From Dehalococcoidia bacterium (lineage in GTDB: Bacteria > Chloroflexota > Dehalococcoidia > Dehalococcoidales > RBG-16-60-22), in NCBI GenBank assembly GCA_030615655.1, contig JAUWYU010000091.1, positions 1 to 6,243 on the forward strand: a DNA stretch of 6,243 nucleotides, given 5' to 3'. A model generated the notes under the pieces. That model searched no databases. It was not told where the DNA came from and saw only the letters and a program-made list of their open reading frames with translations. Below, in pieces: positions 1 to 6,243 of this stretch. The translations under genes and the position numbers were made by a program. Position 1 is the stretch's first letter, and every line of letters starts with the position of its first letter.

Positions 1-1
1 A

Positions 2-79
2 TTCAAGGGTATCAAACAGCCGGAAACGCTGAGGTCGGAAATCATGGAACAGGTTGAACTCTGCCCTTCGGGTTATTAG
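2..79 (+). CDS. possible C-terminal end of an upstream gene (partial)
   Basis: Frame 2 stays open from the left edge to a TAG at 77-79, giving about 25 residues that end in ELCPSGY. The other two forward frames stop earlier, at 30 and 57. The Cys-Pro-Ser-Gly near the end recalls the last cysteine motif of some ferredoxin-like proteins, but the tail is too short to assign. An open stretch of this length is common by chance, and a minus-strand gene starting here and running left cannot be excluded. No function is claimed. Confidence 0.3.
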   Translation, partial: FKGIKQPETLRSEIMEQVELCPSGY

Positions 80-114
80 AGGCTCTTACACCCTATACTA
101 TGCAAGATAAAGTC

Positions 115-143
115 TTGACATAGGCGTCTATAATACCTTATCC
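115..143 (+). promoter_or_regulatory. promoter-like element 1 of the array
   Basis: A perfect -35 consensus TTGACA (115-120) is followed after 17 bp by a poor -10, TTATCC (138-143). A TATAAT at 130-135 lies only 9 bp from the -35, too close to pair with it. This is probably a weak or degenerate member of the array. Confidence 0.35.
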
Positions 144-158
144 TTTATTGGGAAAGTC

Positions 159-187
159 TTGATTTAAAGGTATTTATACCCTATATT
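159..187 (+). promoter_or_regulatory. promoter-like element 2 of the array
   Basis: TTGATT (159-164), a 17-bp spacer and TATATT (182-187) form a fair sigma-70-type promoter. The spacer contains the short inverted repeat GGTAT-TT-ATACC (169-180), which the other units do not conserve. Confidence 0.5.
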
Positions 188-202
188 TTATTGGAAAAAA
201 TC

Positions 203-231
203 TTGACTTGAAAGTTTATATGCTCTATACT
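203..231 (+). promoter_or_regulatory. promoter-like element 3 of the array (best match)
   Basis: TTGACT (203-208), exactly 17 bp, then TATACT (226-231): one mismatch from consensus in each hexamer, with optimal spacing. This is the strongest sigma-70-type promoter candidate in the window. A start site would be expected near 238. Transcripts from it would meet the terminator hairpin at 296-329. Confidence 0.6.
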
Positions 232-245
232 TTATCGGAAAGGTC

Positions 246-274
246 TGAACTTAGAAGTTTTGATGTTCTATACT
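246..274 (+). promoter_or_regulatory. promoter-like element 4 of the array
   Basis: The degenerate -35 TGAACT (246-251) aligns with TTGACT of unit 3. After 17 bp comes the good -10 TATACT (269-274). The expected start near 281 is only about 15 bp before the terminator stem. Confidence 0.4.
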
Positions 275-295
275 TTACTAGCCGATATGACGGAT

Positions 296-329
296 GCTGT
301 GCCATGATTAATTGAGGCACAGCTTTTTT
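296..329 (+). terminator. intrinsic (Rho-independent) terminator
   Basis: A perfect 8-bp GC-rich stem, GCTGTGCC (296-303) with GGCACAGC (316-323), encloses a 12-nt loop and is followed directly by six T (324-329). It lies after the promoter-like array and before the formate dehydrogenase gene. It could end transcription from upstream, or act as an attenuator on transcripts started in the array. Apart from those six T there is no further U-tract, but the form is classical. Confidence 0.8.
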
Positions 330-340
330 ATGTTTATACT
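312..340 (+). promoter_or_regulatory. candidate formate dehydrogenase operon promoter overlapping the terminator
   Basis: TTGAGG (312-317), 17 bp, TATACT (335-340). The -35 lies in the loop and 3' arm of the terminator hairpin, and the T-run is inside the spacer. A start near 347 would give a leader of about 90 nt. Both hexamers sit 66 bp after those of unit 4, one and a half repeat periods. It is the only good promoter candidate downstream of the terminator, so it is the likeliest driver of the operon when readthrough is absent (inference). Confidence 0.5.
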
Positions 341-350
341 TAACCAAAAT

Positions 351-409
351 GAAGGACGTGTTCGGACAATGTAAATAGCGATGAATTGTGAGGGACTGTT
401 CGTACCTTC
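351..409 (+). promoter_or_regulatory. possible structured leader RNA hairpin
   Basis: GAAGGACG (351-358) pairs with CGTACCTTC (401-409) with a single bulged A at 404. Inside, ACAAT (366-370) can pair with ATTGT (385-389). The element ends 28 nt before the preferred start codon. It matches no riboswitch class that I can identify, and there is no T-run after it. It may only be chance pairing. Confidence 0.3.
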
Positions 410-423
410 TAAAAAGTGACAGG

Positions 424-429
424 AAAGGA
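424..429 (+). promoter_or_regulatory. ribosome binding site that favours the start at 438
   Basis: AAAGGA lies 8 nt before the ATG at 438, a normal spacing. For the in-frame ATG at 429 the purine run is directly adjacent, and the best alternative, AGGA at 421-424, is only 4 nt away. The signal peptide geometry agrees with 438. Confidence 0.6.
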
Positions 430-437
430 TGGTGACC

Positions 438-3400
438 ATGGAACTAAGTCGGAGAGAGTTTTTAAAACTCAGTGGAGCTACAACAGTTGGAATTTTCGTT
501 TTTGAGGCTTTGGGATCTGAAAGAGCTTTAGCAGCCACCCCCAGAGTCTTTCTTGTGAAGAAAAGGATTGGCGAGACGACAACCATCTGCCCATATGATG
601 CTTCGGGCTGTGGCTTCATCGTTGGTGCCGAAGGTGACACCATTACAAATATCGAAGGCGACCCTGATCATCCCATAAACCGGGGCGCTGCCTGCGCCAA
701 AGGGGCGTCACTTTCTCAACTTCACACCGTGGACGGAAAGATTAACCCCCGCCGTCTGACCAAGGTTCTCTACCGAAAACCAGGCGGTACAGAGTGGGAG
801 ACGAAATCGTGGGACTGGGCTATCGACCAGATAGCAAGAAAAATGAAAGCAACCCGCGATTCAACCTGGGTCAGCCAGGATGAGCTAGGTTATACAGTAA
901 ACCGCACTGATGGCATCGCTTCAGTGGGTGGCGCTGCTCTGGACAACGAGGAATGCTATCTCCTGGTAGAGATGTTACGTACCATGGGCATGGTCTACGT
1001 TGAACACCAGGCCCGTATATGACACTCCTCTACTGTCGCCAGTCTGGTGACAAGCTTCGGCAGAGGAGCCATGACCAATCACTGGAATGACATTGCCAAT
1101 AGCGACTGTATGATGGCTATAGGCTCCAACCCCGCTGAGAACCACCCCGCTGCCTTTGGCCATATCACCGAAGCCAAAGAGAGAGGGGCTAAACTTATCA
1201 GCGTTGACCCCAGATTCACCAGAACCTCAGCCAAGGCTGATATCTATGCCCAGATGAGGTCGGGAACCGACATCGCCTTTATCGGAGGTATGATAAAGTA
1301 CGTACTGGACGATATGGACAAAAACCCCGAAAACTACAATATAGTCTATGTGACCGAGTACACCAATGCCTCCTTCCTGATTAATCCAGATTTTCAGGGA
1401 GCGGTTGACCTTGATGGAACATTCTCAGGGTACGATTCTAGCCAGCGAAGCTATGACAGGACGACCTGGAAGTATCAGTACGATGAAAGTGGCATACCAA
1501 AGAGGGATAAGACCCTGACAGACCCCAACTGCGTCTTCCAGCTTCTAAAGAAGCACTTTGCCCGTTATGATGCCGATATCTGCTGTAATATAACAGGAGC
1601 AGATAAAGCTACCTACCTGGATATCTGCAGGACCTATGCAGCTACCGGTAAACCCGGGAAGTCTGGCACCATCATGTACGCTATGGGCACCACCCAGCAT
1701 ACCAATGGCACCCAGATGATTCGCAGCTATGTTATCCTGCAGCTCTTGCTGGGCAACATCGGTGTTGCCGGCGGCGGTATCAACGCCCTGAGAGGGGAAT
1801 CGAACGTACAGGGCTCGACTGATATGTGTCTTCTGGCCCACATCCTGCCGGGCTACCTCAAGCAACCCATCAATAAGGACCAGACTTTAGAAGAGCATAA
1901 TAACCGTGTACTGACTTCATACTACACTAACAATGACGATAAAAGCCTTAACTGGTGGAAGAACTATCCGAAATACATGGCCAGCCTTATCAAGGCTTGG
2001 TACCGTGATGTTACCCCCAGTGAAGGCTACCAGTACCTGCCCAAGACGACCAAGCCATATAACGACTACTCATGGATTGGTCTCTTCGAGGCAATGTATG
2101 ACGGTGTTATCAAGGGGCTTATGTGCTGGGGGCAGAACCCGGCGGTCTGCGGCCCCAATGTCAATATGGAACGCAAGGCCCTTGAAAAGCTTGATTGGTT
2201 GGTAGCCGTGGACCTCTGGGAGACTGAGACAGCCGCTTTCTGGAATCGGTCTGACGTTAATCCGGCTGACATCAATACTGAGGTCTTCCTGCTTCCCGCC
2301 GCCGCCTCCTATGAGAAAGAGGGAAGCGTCACCAACAGCGGACGCTGGATGCAGTGGCGGTATAAAGCGGTTAGTCCGGTCGGAGAAGCAAAAGCAGACC
2401 TTGAGATAATCAATGCACTCGTTCTCAAGCTCAAGGAGCTTTATGAACAGGAAGGTGGCCCCCTTGCTGAAGCAATTACAAAATTAACTTGGGACTACGG
2501 AGGCAGCCATCCGGATGTTCACATGGTAGCCAAGGAGGTAAATGGCCGCGACCTTTCCACTGGAAAACTGCTCGGCAGTTTCGGCGCTCTAAAGGATGAC
2601 GGTACCACCATCTCAGGCAACTGGCTCTACTGTGCCAGTTACACCGAAGCTGGAAACATGTCAGCCCGCCGTAACCCGGACCCGGGTATGTTTAACATCG
2701 GCCTTTACCCTGAGTGGGGCTGGTGCTGGCCCGTAAACCGGCGGATTATCTACAACCGGGCTTCGGTTGACCTGGATGGCAACCCCTGGGATTCTGAGCA
2801 ACCGGTTATCAAGTGGAACCCAACTAAAGGGGAAAGTGGAGGATGGGATGGTGATATCCCTGATGGCGGCGCGCCGCCAGTGAACCAGGGTGGCTACTAC
2901 GCCTTCATCATGCAGGCCGAGGGGCACTCCCGCCTCTTCGGCGCTCTTAATGACGGACCATTCCCGGAGCACTATGAACCCTGGGAAAGCCCGGTTGAGA
3001 ACCTCCTGTCAGGTACGCAGAATGACCCCGCCTTCAAGATATGGGACTCCGATATGGACCACAAGGGAGACCCCGGCAGGTACCCCATTGTCGCCACAAC
3101 CTACAGGATCAGCGAGCACTGGCAGGCAGGGCAGATGACGAGGAATTTACCCTGGTTGGTGGAGCTCATGCCGGAGCTGTTCATCGAGCTCAGCGAGGAG
3201 CTGGCAGCGGAGAAGGGAATCGTGAATGGGGGCAGGGTAATCGTGGAAACAGCCCGGGGCTCGGTGGAAGGGGTGGCAATGGTGACCAAACGCTTCCAGC
3301 CCTTTAAGTTAAATGGACGTGTGGTTCACGAGGTCGGTATACCCTGGCACTGGGGCTATACGGGACTCTCTACTGGAGATAGCGCCAACGTACTCACTCC

Positions 3401-3470
3401 TCATGTCGGGGACGCCAATACCATGATCCCGGAATACAAGGCTTTCCTGTGCAATGTGAGGAAAGCATGA
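438..3470 (+). CDS. fdnG: formate dehydrogenase catalytic (alpha) subunit, selenocysteine-containing, Tat-exported
   Basis: This is the FdnG/FdoG-type subunit that oxidises formate to CO2 at a Mo- or W-bis-pterin site outside the cytoplasmic membrane. It is read as one 1010-residue protein, close to E. coli FdnG (1015), through UGA at 1020-1022 (Sec195, then His196). Residues 4-10, SRREFLK, are a twin-arginine motif; a hydrophobic stretch and ALAA near 30-33 complete the signal. The FeS motif is Cys51, Asp54, Cys58, Cys86, so Asp replaces the usual second Cys; Lys88 follows. Other landmarks are GRGAMTNHW after Sec, SVDPRFTRT, RSGTDIAF, and Arg452 in LRGESNVQG (the active-site Arg of the family). 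The last ~140 residues form the pterin dinucleotide-binding domain, ending HWGYTGLSTGDSANVLTPHVGDANT. The start at 438 is chosen by its ribosome site and because MELSRREF matches the arginine position of FdnG; 429 is the alternative. The metal, Mo or W, cannot be told. Confidence 0.96.
1020..1022 (+). other. in-frame UGA selenocysteine codon
   Basis: The codon context reads Q-A-R-I-UGA-H-S-S-T-V-A-S-L, matching the Sec site of FdnG-type enzymes (QAR-V-U-H). The reading frame continues without shift to 3470, and both sides align to one formate dehydrogenase. A sequencing error or true nonsense mutation is unlikely because the position is exactly the catalytic residue and a SECIS-like hairpin follows. 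Confidence 0.95.
1023..1070 (+). promoter_or_regulatory. bacterial SECIS element
   Basis: Directly after the UGA, CTCCTCT (1025-1031) pairs perfectly with AGAGGAG (1062-1068). An upper stem, GTCGCC (1035-1040) with GGTGAC (1046-1051), has one G-U pair and closes a five-base loop AGTCT (1041-1045). The apical loop starts 18 nt after the UGA, close to the 17 nt in E. coli fdhF, whose loop also has a GUCU core. This is the site expected to bind SelB with Sec-tRNA. SelA, SelB, SelC and SelD are not in the window. Confidence 0.85.
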
Positions 3471-3509
3471 GACGAGAGCTGAATGCGTTACATATAGAGG
3501 AGGACGGTT

Positions 3510-4454
3510 ATGCCAAAAGCGATGTTGTTTGATAGTTCCAAGTGTATGGCCTGCCGCGGTTGTCAGGTTGCCTGTAAACAGTGGTGGGAATTGCCGGCGG
3601 TGCCAACTACGAACCAGGGTACCTACGAGAACCCGCCGGACCTCTCGGCGGAGACCTGGAATAGGATTAAATTTACTGAGATTGGTAACAACGGCACGGT
3701 AAGGTGGCTATTTACACGACAGTCATGTATGCACTGCACCGAAGCAGCGTGCGTTAATGTTTGCCCGGTATATGCCCGGTCACCTCATGAGCTAGGCTTT
3801 GTTACCATTGACCAAGAGAGATGCATTGGCTGTGGACGCTGCGTAGAGTACTGCCCCTTCGGCGTGCCAAAGCTCGGCAACTACGATGTGTCCCCCAGGA
3901 TCAGGGTTGAGTTGGGCACGCCCAGGACTGTCACCTACAATTGCCAGTTATGTCGAGACCGGGTGGAGGATGGACTCATTCCGGCTTGTGCTAAGACCTG
4001 CCCGCCTGGAGCAATCCAGTTTGGCGAGCGAGCCGATTTAGTTGAGCAGGGACGGGCTAGAGTGAATGCCCTTAAGGCTACCTATCCCAAGGCGTATCTC
4101 TATGGTGAGAATGAGCTCGGAGGCTTGCACGTGATGTTTGTCCTGACAGATGAGCCTGGCGTTCACGGCTTGCCCGAAAATCCACAGGTAGGCACGTACC
4201 CCGACTTCTCAGCGAACGAACTGCCCGTCTGGTATATCGAGGCTATAGACGAGGGCAAACTGCCGGTCCTCCCGTCACTTGGCCCGTTGCCGGGGCTACC
4301 AGCCACCCCACCAGCGCAAGAGCTGGGCTGGGGAGCTGCGGCTCTGTGGAGCTGGCTTGGTATTGGAGTCGTTGGAATAGGCGCAGCACTCGGGTGGGCC
4401 ATCCGACGCAGGGTAGCACACGGAGAAGAAAAACCAAAAACCCAAGAGGACTAA
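3510..4454 (+). CDS. fdnH: formate dehydrogenase iron-sulfur (beta) subunit with C-terminal membrane anchor
   Basis: This ferredoxin-type subunit carries electrons from the catalytic subunit to the membrane. Its 314 residues contain sixteen cysteines in four [4Fe-4S] sets: C12/15/18/22, C73/76/81/85, C105/108/111/115 and C145/148/160/164, the order seen in FdnH and related DMSO-reductase-type beta subunits. Residues about 273-298 form one hydrophobic helix followed by RRR, so a single C-terminal anchor with the tail in the cytoplasm, as in FdnH. It has no signal peptide, so it should travel with the Tat-targeted alpha subunit (known for the family). The start has a strong site, AGGAGG at 3498-3503, 6 nt before ATG. 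It lies 39 bp after the alpha gene. E. coli FdnH is 294 residues; the extra length is a Pro-rich linker around 251-270 and a charged tail. HybA-like or other beta subunits are less likely given the neighbour. Confidence 0.93.
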   Translation: MPKAMLFDSSKCMACRGCQVACKQWWELPAVPTTNQGTYENPPDLSAETWNRIKFTEIGNNGTVRWLFTRQSCMHCTEAACVNVCPVYARSPHELGFVTIDQERCIGCGRCVEYCPFGVPKLGNYDVSPRIRVELGTPRTVTYNCQLCRDRVEDGLIPACAKTCPPGAIQFGERADLVEQGRARVNALKATYPKAYLYGENELGGLHVMFVLTDEPGVHGLPENPQVGTYPDFSANELPVWYIEAIDEGKLPVLPSLGPLPGLPATPPAQELGWGAAALWSWLGIGVVGIGAALGWAIRRRVAHGEEKPKTQED

Positions 4455-4458
4455 AAGG

Positions 4459-5334
4459 ATGGTGCAGGTCACAGGCGAGGTAGATAGCAAAATTCTGGAG
4501 AGATTGCAGGCGTTAGAGCAGAAGGACGGGCAACTTCCTAGCGTCGTCCAGTATTATCGCGAGATAGTACAAATACAAGCCAGAGCGAAGTCCCGCATAA
4601 CGGTGAGAAAACCGAGCCTGGACAGAGATTTGGTTTCTGACCGACTGCGAGAGGGGATACCGTTGCTCCTGTTTAGGGACTTTCGGCCAGACTGGGAACA
4701 AGTGCAGGCCGTATTCGAGCAGGTAGCTATGTGGGCAGCCAAAGACTCCGGGAACCTGCCGGGAGAGAGTGAAAAGCTCGGAAAAATCGGACGCAATCGC
4801 TCTCTCTTAAGGGAAGCTGCCAGGGCTTGGTACGAGGGGCATTCGTTAGGAGACATTGCGACAGCTGAGGGCGTGGACGAGGTGATGCTCGCGTCAGCCA
4901 TAGCGGTCACACTGAAGCCTTTCCTGTCTATCTATTCTAGCCTCCTTTTACCGGAAGTCAATCAGGACTCATGGCGGCGTAGATATTGCCCGGTTTGTGG
5001 TGGTAAACCGGACTTTGCCTACTTGGATAAAGAGAGGGGCGCGAGATGGCTACTTTGCTCACGCTGTGACGCTGAATGGCTCTTCTTACGGTTAGTATGC
5101 CCCTACTGCGGAACGCAAAATCAGGATGCGCTGGCTTATTTTACTGACGATGAGGAGTCGTACTCATATCGCTTATACATTTGTGAGCAATGCCACACCT
5201 ACATTAAAGCTGTGGATTTAAGGCGCGCGGAGGCTGATGTCCTGTTGCCGCTGGAACGTGTGATGACCCTGGACATGGATAAACAGGGACAGGAGAAAGG
5301 ATACAAACCTGGGCTGACCAGCTTGGTAGTATGA
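4459..5334 (+). CDS. fdhE: FdhE-like formate dehydrogenase maturation protein
   Basis: FdhE is a cytoplasmic accessory protein needed for active, exportable formate dehydrogenases; it binds the catalytic subunit and iron. The 291-residue product has four CxxC motifs in its C-terminal half, at 177/180 (CPVCGGKP), 200/203 (CSRCDAEW), 214/217 (CPYCG) and 242/245 (CEQCHTYIK), the pattern of the rubredoxin-like knuckles of FdhE. The N-terminal half is charged and helical, without signal or membrane segments. The start is only 4 bp after the stop of the beta gene, and its probable ribosome site (GAGGA, 4446-4450) lies within that gene, so translation is likely coupled. Its place directly after the structural genes supports service to this enzyme; in E. 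coli fdhE follows fdoGHI instead. The N-terminal half is not conserved enough for me to recognise by eye, so the call rests on the Cys-rich half and context. Confidence 0.9.
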   Translation: MVQVTGEVDSKILERLQALEQKDGQLPSVVQYYREIVQIQARAKSRITVRKPSLDRDLVSDRLREGIPLLLFRDFRPDWEQVQAVFEQVAMWAAKDSGNLPGESEKLGKIGRNRSLLREAARAWYEGHSLGDIATAEGVDEVMLASAIAVTLKPFLSIYSSLLLPEVNQDSWRRRYCPVCGGKPDFAYLDKERGARWLLCSRCDAEWLFLRLVCPYCGTQNQDALAYFTDDEESYSYRLYICEQCHTYIKAVDLRRAEADVLLPLERVMTLDMDKQGQEKGYKPGLTSLVV

Positions 5335-5472
5335 GTTGCTACACTTGAGAGCCACCTTGAAAAATAGGTGCTAAAGATATTTACCCGCATCTCGGAAACA
5401 CCGACCTGAAAATCAAAGAAGGGAATTAATAAAGCAGCCAATAATGGAGATAACCATCGAAAGGAGGACGAG

Positions 5473-5676
5473 ATGGATAGCCTTCTCGAATTCTTAAGTT
5501 TTACCAAAGGAATAGAATACCTGATAGGTATCGGGTTTCTCATAGCCTTTATTGCTTTCTGGCAATTGGTATACGGCAAAGGAAAAGGCCTGGTGATAAA
5601 AATAGCTGTGCTGTCGTACATGGTGTTAGCCTTTATTCTTCTGGTGGTTAGCTGCCTGAATACGGCACCGCAGTAA
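5473..5676 (+). CDS. small two-helix membrane protein of unknown function
   Basis: I do not recognise a named family. The 67-residue product has two predicted transmembrane helices, about 13-34 and 40-61, joined by a short Lys/Gly-rich turn (YGKGKGL). The positive turn suggests an N-out, C-out hairpin. A single Cys61 lies near the end of helix 2; no His is present, so heme b ligation as in FdnI is not possible with this protein alone. A strong ribosome site, AAGGAGG at 5461-5467, lies 5 nt before ATG, which makes it a real gene despite its size. It follows a 138-bp gap after fdhE and precedes a Tat-exported ferredoxin gene by 27 bp, so it probably belongs to that membrane electron-transfer module, perhaps as an assembly or anchoring subunit (inference). 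Confidence 0.85.
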   Translation: MDSLLEFLSFTKGIEYLIGIGFLIAFIAFWQLVYGKGKGLVIKIAVLSYMVLAFILLVVSCLNTAPQ

Positions 5677-5703
5677 GGGTTCAATTTCTGAACGGAGGAT
5701 AAC

Positions 5704-6243
5704 ATGATGAAAATCCATAGAAGGGACTTCATAAAGAGCACGGCCGTGGCCGGAGGCTCCTTACTATTGTGGGGTCTCATAAAGAATCCGACGGAGGCGT
5801 TTGCTGCTCAGGGTGTTAACAGTCGGCCAGATGGTTGGGCTATGCTTACGGATTCGACCAGGTGCATTGGCTGTCGGCGTTGCGAGGCGGCCTGCAATGA
5901 GACGAATGATTTACCTGCGCCGGAAGTCCCATTTGAAGACCGATACATTTTCGAGGAGAAAAGGAGGACCGAGGCGGAAGCCTACACGGTGGTTAATCGT
6001 TATGAGAATCCAGACTGGAAAAATCCGGTCTACCGCAAGATACAGTGCAATCATTGTGCCGAGCCCGCATGTGCCTCAGCCTGCCTGGTGGGGGCGCTTA
6101 AGAAGAGCCCGGAGGGTCCCGTCGTTTACTACGAGAATCTTTGCTTAGGCTGTCGCTACTGCATGACGGCATGCCCCTTCTACATTCCAGCCTTTGAATA
6201 TTTTGACGCCGGCAGCCCATCTATTCGCAAGTGCACCATGTGC
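5704..6243 (+). CDS. Tat-exported HybA-like four-cluster ferredoxin (partial, cut by window end)
   Basis: The frame is open from ATG 5704 to the last base, 180 residues without a stop. Residues 6-11, RRDFIK, with a following hydrophobic segment and AFAA near 32-35 form a Tat signal peptide. Cysteine sets seen are C54/57/60/64, C115/118/123/127 and C147/150/153/157, plus C177 and C180, the start of a fourth. The features LTDSTRCIGCRRC, CNHCAEPAC and CLGCRYCMTACPF resemble HybA, the exported ferredoxin subunit of hydrogenase-2 (about 328 residues), so roughly half is present. In HybA-type systems this subunit passes electrons to an NrfD/HybB-like membrane protein. GGAGG at 5694-5698 serves ATG 5704 (5 nt) or the next ATG at 5707 (8 nt). 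It has its own signal and so need not ride with the formate dehydrogenase alpha subunit. DsrO, Hmc or other exported ferredoxins are alternatives. Confidence 0.88.
   Translation, partial: MMKIHRRDFIKSTAVAGGSLLLWGLIKNPTEAFAAQGVNSRPDGWAMLTDSTRCIGCRRCEAACNETNDLPAPEVPFEDRYIFEEKRRTEAEAYTVVNRYENPDWKNPVYRKIQCNHCAEPACASACLVGALKKSPEGPVVYYENLCLGCRYCMTACPFYIPAFEYFDAGSPSIRKCTMC

Larger units (their letters stand above)
94..274 (+). repeat. tandem array of imperfect ~44-bp promoter-like repeats
   Basis: Consecutive units share TATACT, then TTTATYGGAAA, then TCTTGACTT, then an AT-rich run. The -10-like hexamers start at 94, 138, 182, 226 and 269 (periods 44, 44, 44, 43). The -35-like hexamers start at 115, 159, 203 and 246 (44, 44, 43). 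Small indels between units compensate, so the 17-bp hexamer spacing is kept exactly. The first unit has only its -10 half. The region is much more AT-rich than the genes beside it. It could be a stacked promoter region, an array of regulator binding sites, or a decaying minisatellite; the exact hexamer spacing favours a transcriptional role (inference). Confidence 0.75.

Noticed and set aside
94..274. CRISPR array
   Set aside because: The whole unit is repeated, including the parts that would be spacers. There are no unique spacers and no cas genes in the window.
349..378. Nine-residue leader peptide (ATG at 349)
   Set aside because: No Shine-Dalgarno precedes it and the ATG falls almost at the predicted transcript start; no regulatory codon run is seen.
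308..643. 111-residue minus-strand open frame
   Set aside because: It runs across the leader and the antisense of the formate dehydrogenase N-terminus, has no recognisable domain, and is a shadow.
1047..3470. Separate 807-residue gene starting at GTG 1047
   Set aside because: It is the in-frame continuation of the catalytic subunit after the selenocysteine UGA; the GTG lies inside the SECIS hairpin and inside a conserved motif.
5335..5472. Terminator or promoter in the gap after fdhE
   Set aside because: The only hairpin, CACCT/AGGTG at 5353-5370, has 5 bp and no T-run. TTGAGA (5345) and TTGAAA (5358) lack a good -10 at 16-18 bp. Nothing firm, so co-transcription through the gap remains possible.
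5199..5780. 193-residue minus-strand open frame
   Set aside because: It is antisense to the end of fdhE, the whole 67-residue gene and the start of the HybA-like gene, all well supported by ribosome sites and motifs. It resembles no family I know and is a shadow frame.
5801..6148. 115-residue plus-strand open frame
   Set aside because: It is an off-frame shadow of the HybA-like gene, whose own frame has a Tat signal and fourteen ordered cysteines.

Overview
The window carries most of an anaerobic respiratory formate dehydrogenase operon on the + strand, and the start of a second membrane-linked iron-sulfur module. It suggests an anaerobic bacterium that makes selenocysteine, uses the Tat export pathway, has strong Shine-Dalgarno sites and uses sigma-70-type promoters. 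The catalytic gene is read through an in-frame UGA with a bacterial-type SECIS hairpin directly behind it. Base composition is moderate. The lineage cannot be fixed from the sequence alone; Chloroflexota (Dehalococcoidia-like) or Desulfobacterota are guesses of low confidence.

Layout. Positions 1-79 may hold the last codons of an upstream gene. Positions 80-437 are AT-rich and non-coding. They contain a tandem array of imperfect 44-bp repeats (about 94-274), each with a -35/-10 pair at 17-bp spacing. A strong intrinsic terminator follows (296-329). A fifth promoter-like pair (312-340) has its -35 inside the terminator hairpin, and a possible leader hairpin lies at 351-409. Then come the selenocysteine-containing formate dehydrogenase catalytic subunit (438-3470), its four-cluster ferredoxin subunit with a C-terminal membrane anchor (3510-4454), the FdhE maturation protein (4459-5334), an unrecognised 67-residue two-helix membrane protein (5473-5676), and a Tat-exported HybA-like ferredoxin cut off by the window end (5704-6243).

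How they work together. The catalytic subunit would be exported through Tat after insertion of the molybdenum or tungsten bis-pterin cofactor, carrying the signal-less ferredoxin subunit with it. FdhE is the cytoplasmic maturation factor. Formate oxidised outside the membrane would send electrons through five predicted FeS clusters toward the membrane. No cytochrome b gamma subunit (FdnI type) is present in the window. The small membrane protein and the HybA-like protein sit where that partner might be expected, which suggests a different electron exit, perhaps through an NrfD/HybB-like protein beyond the right edge (inference).

Most notable points: an Asp in place of the second Cys ligand of the catalytic subunit's FeS cluster, the phased promoter-like repeat array that runs into a terminator, and the non-canonical gene set after the alpha and beta subunits.
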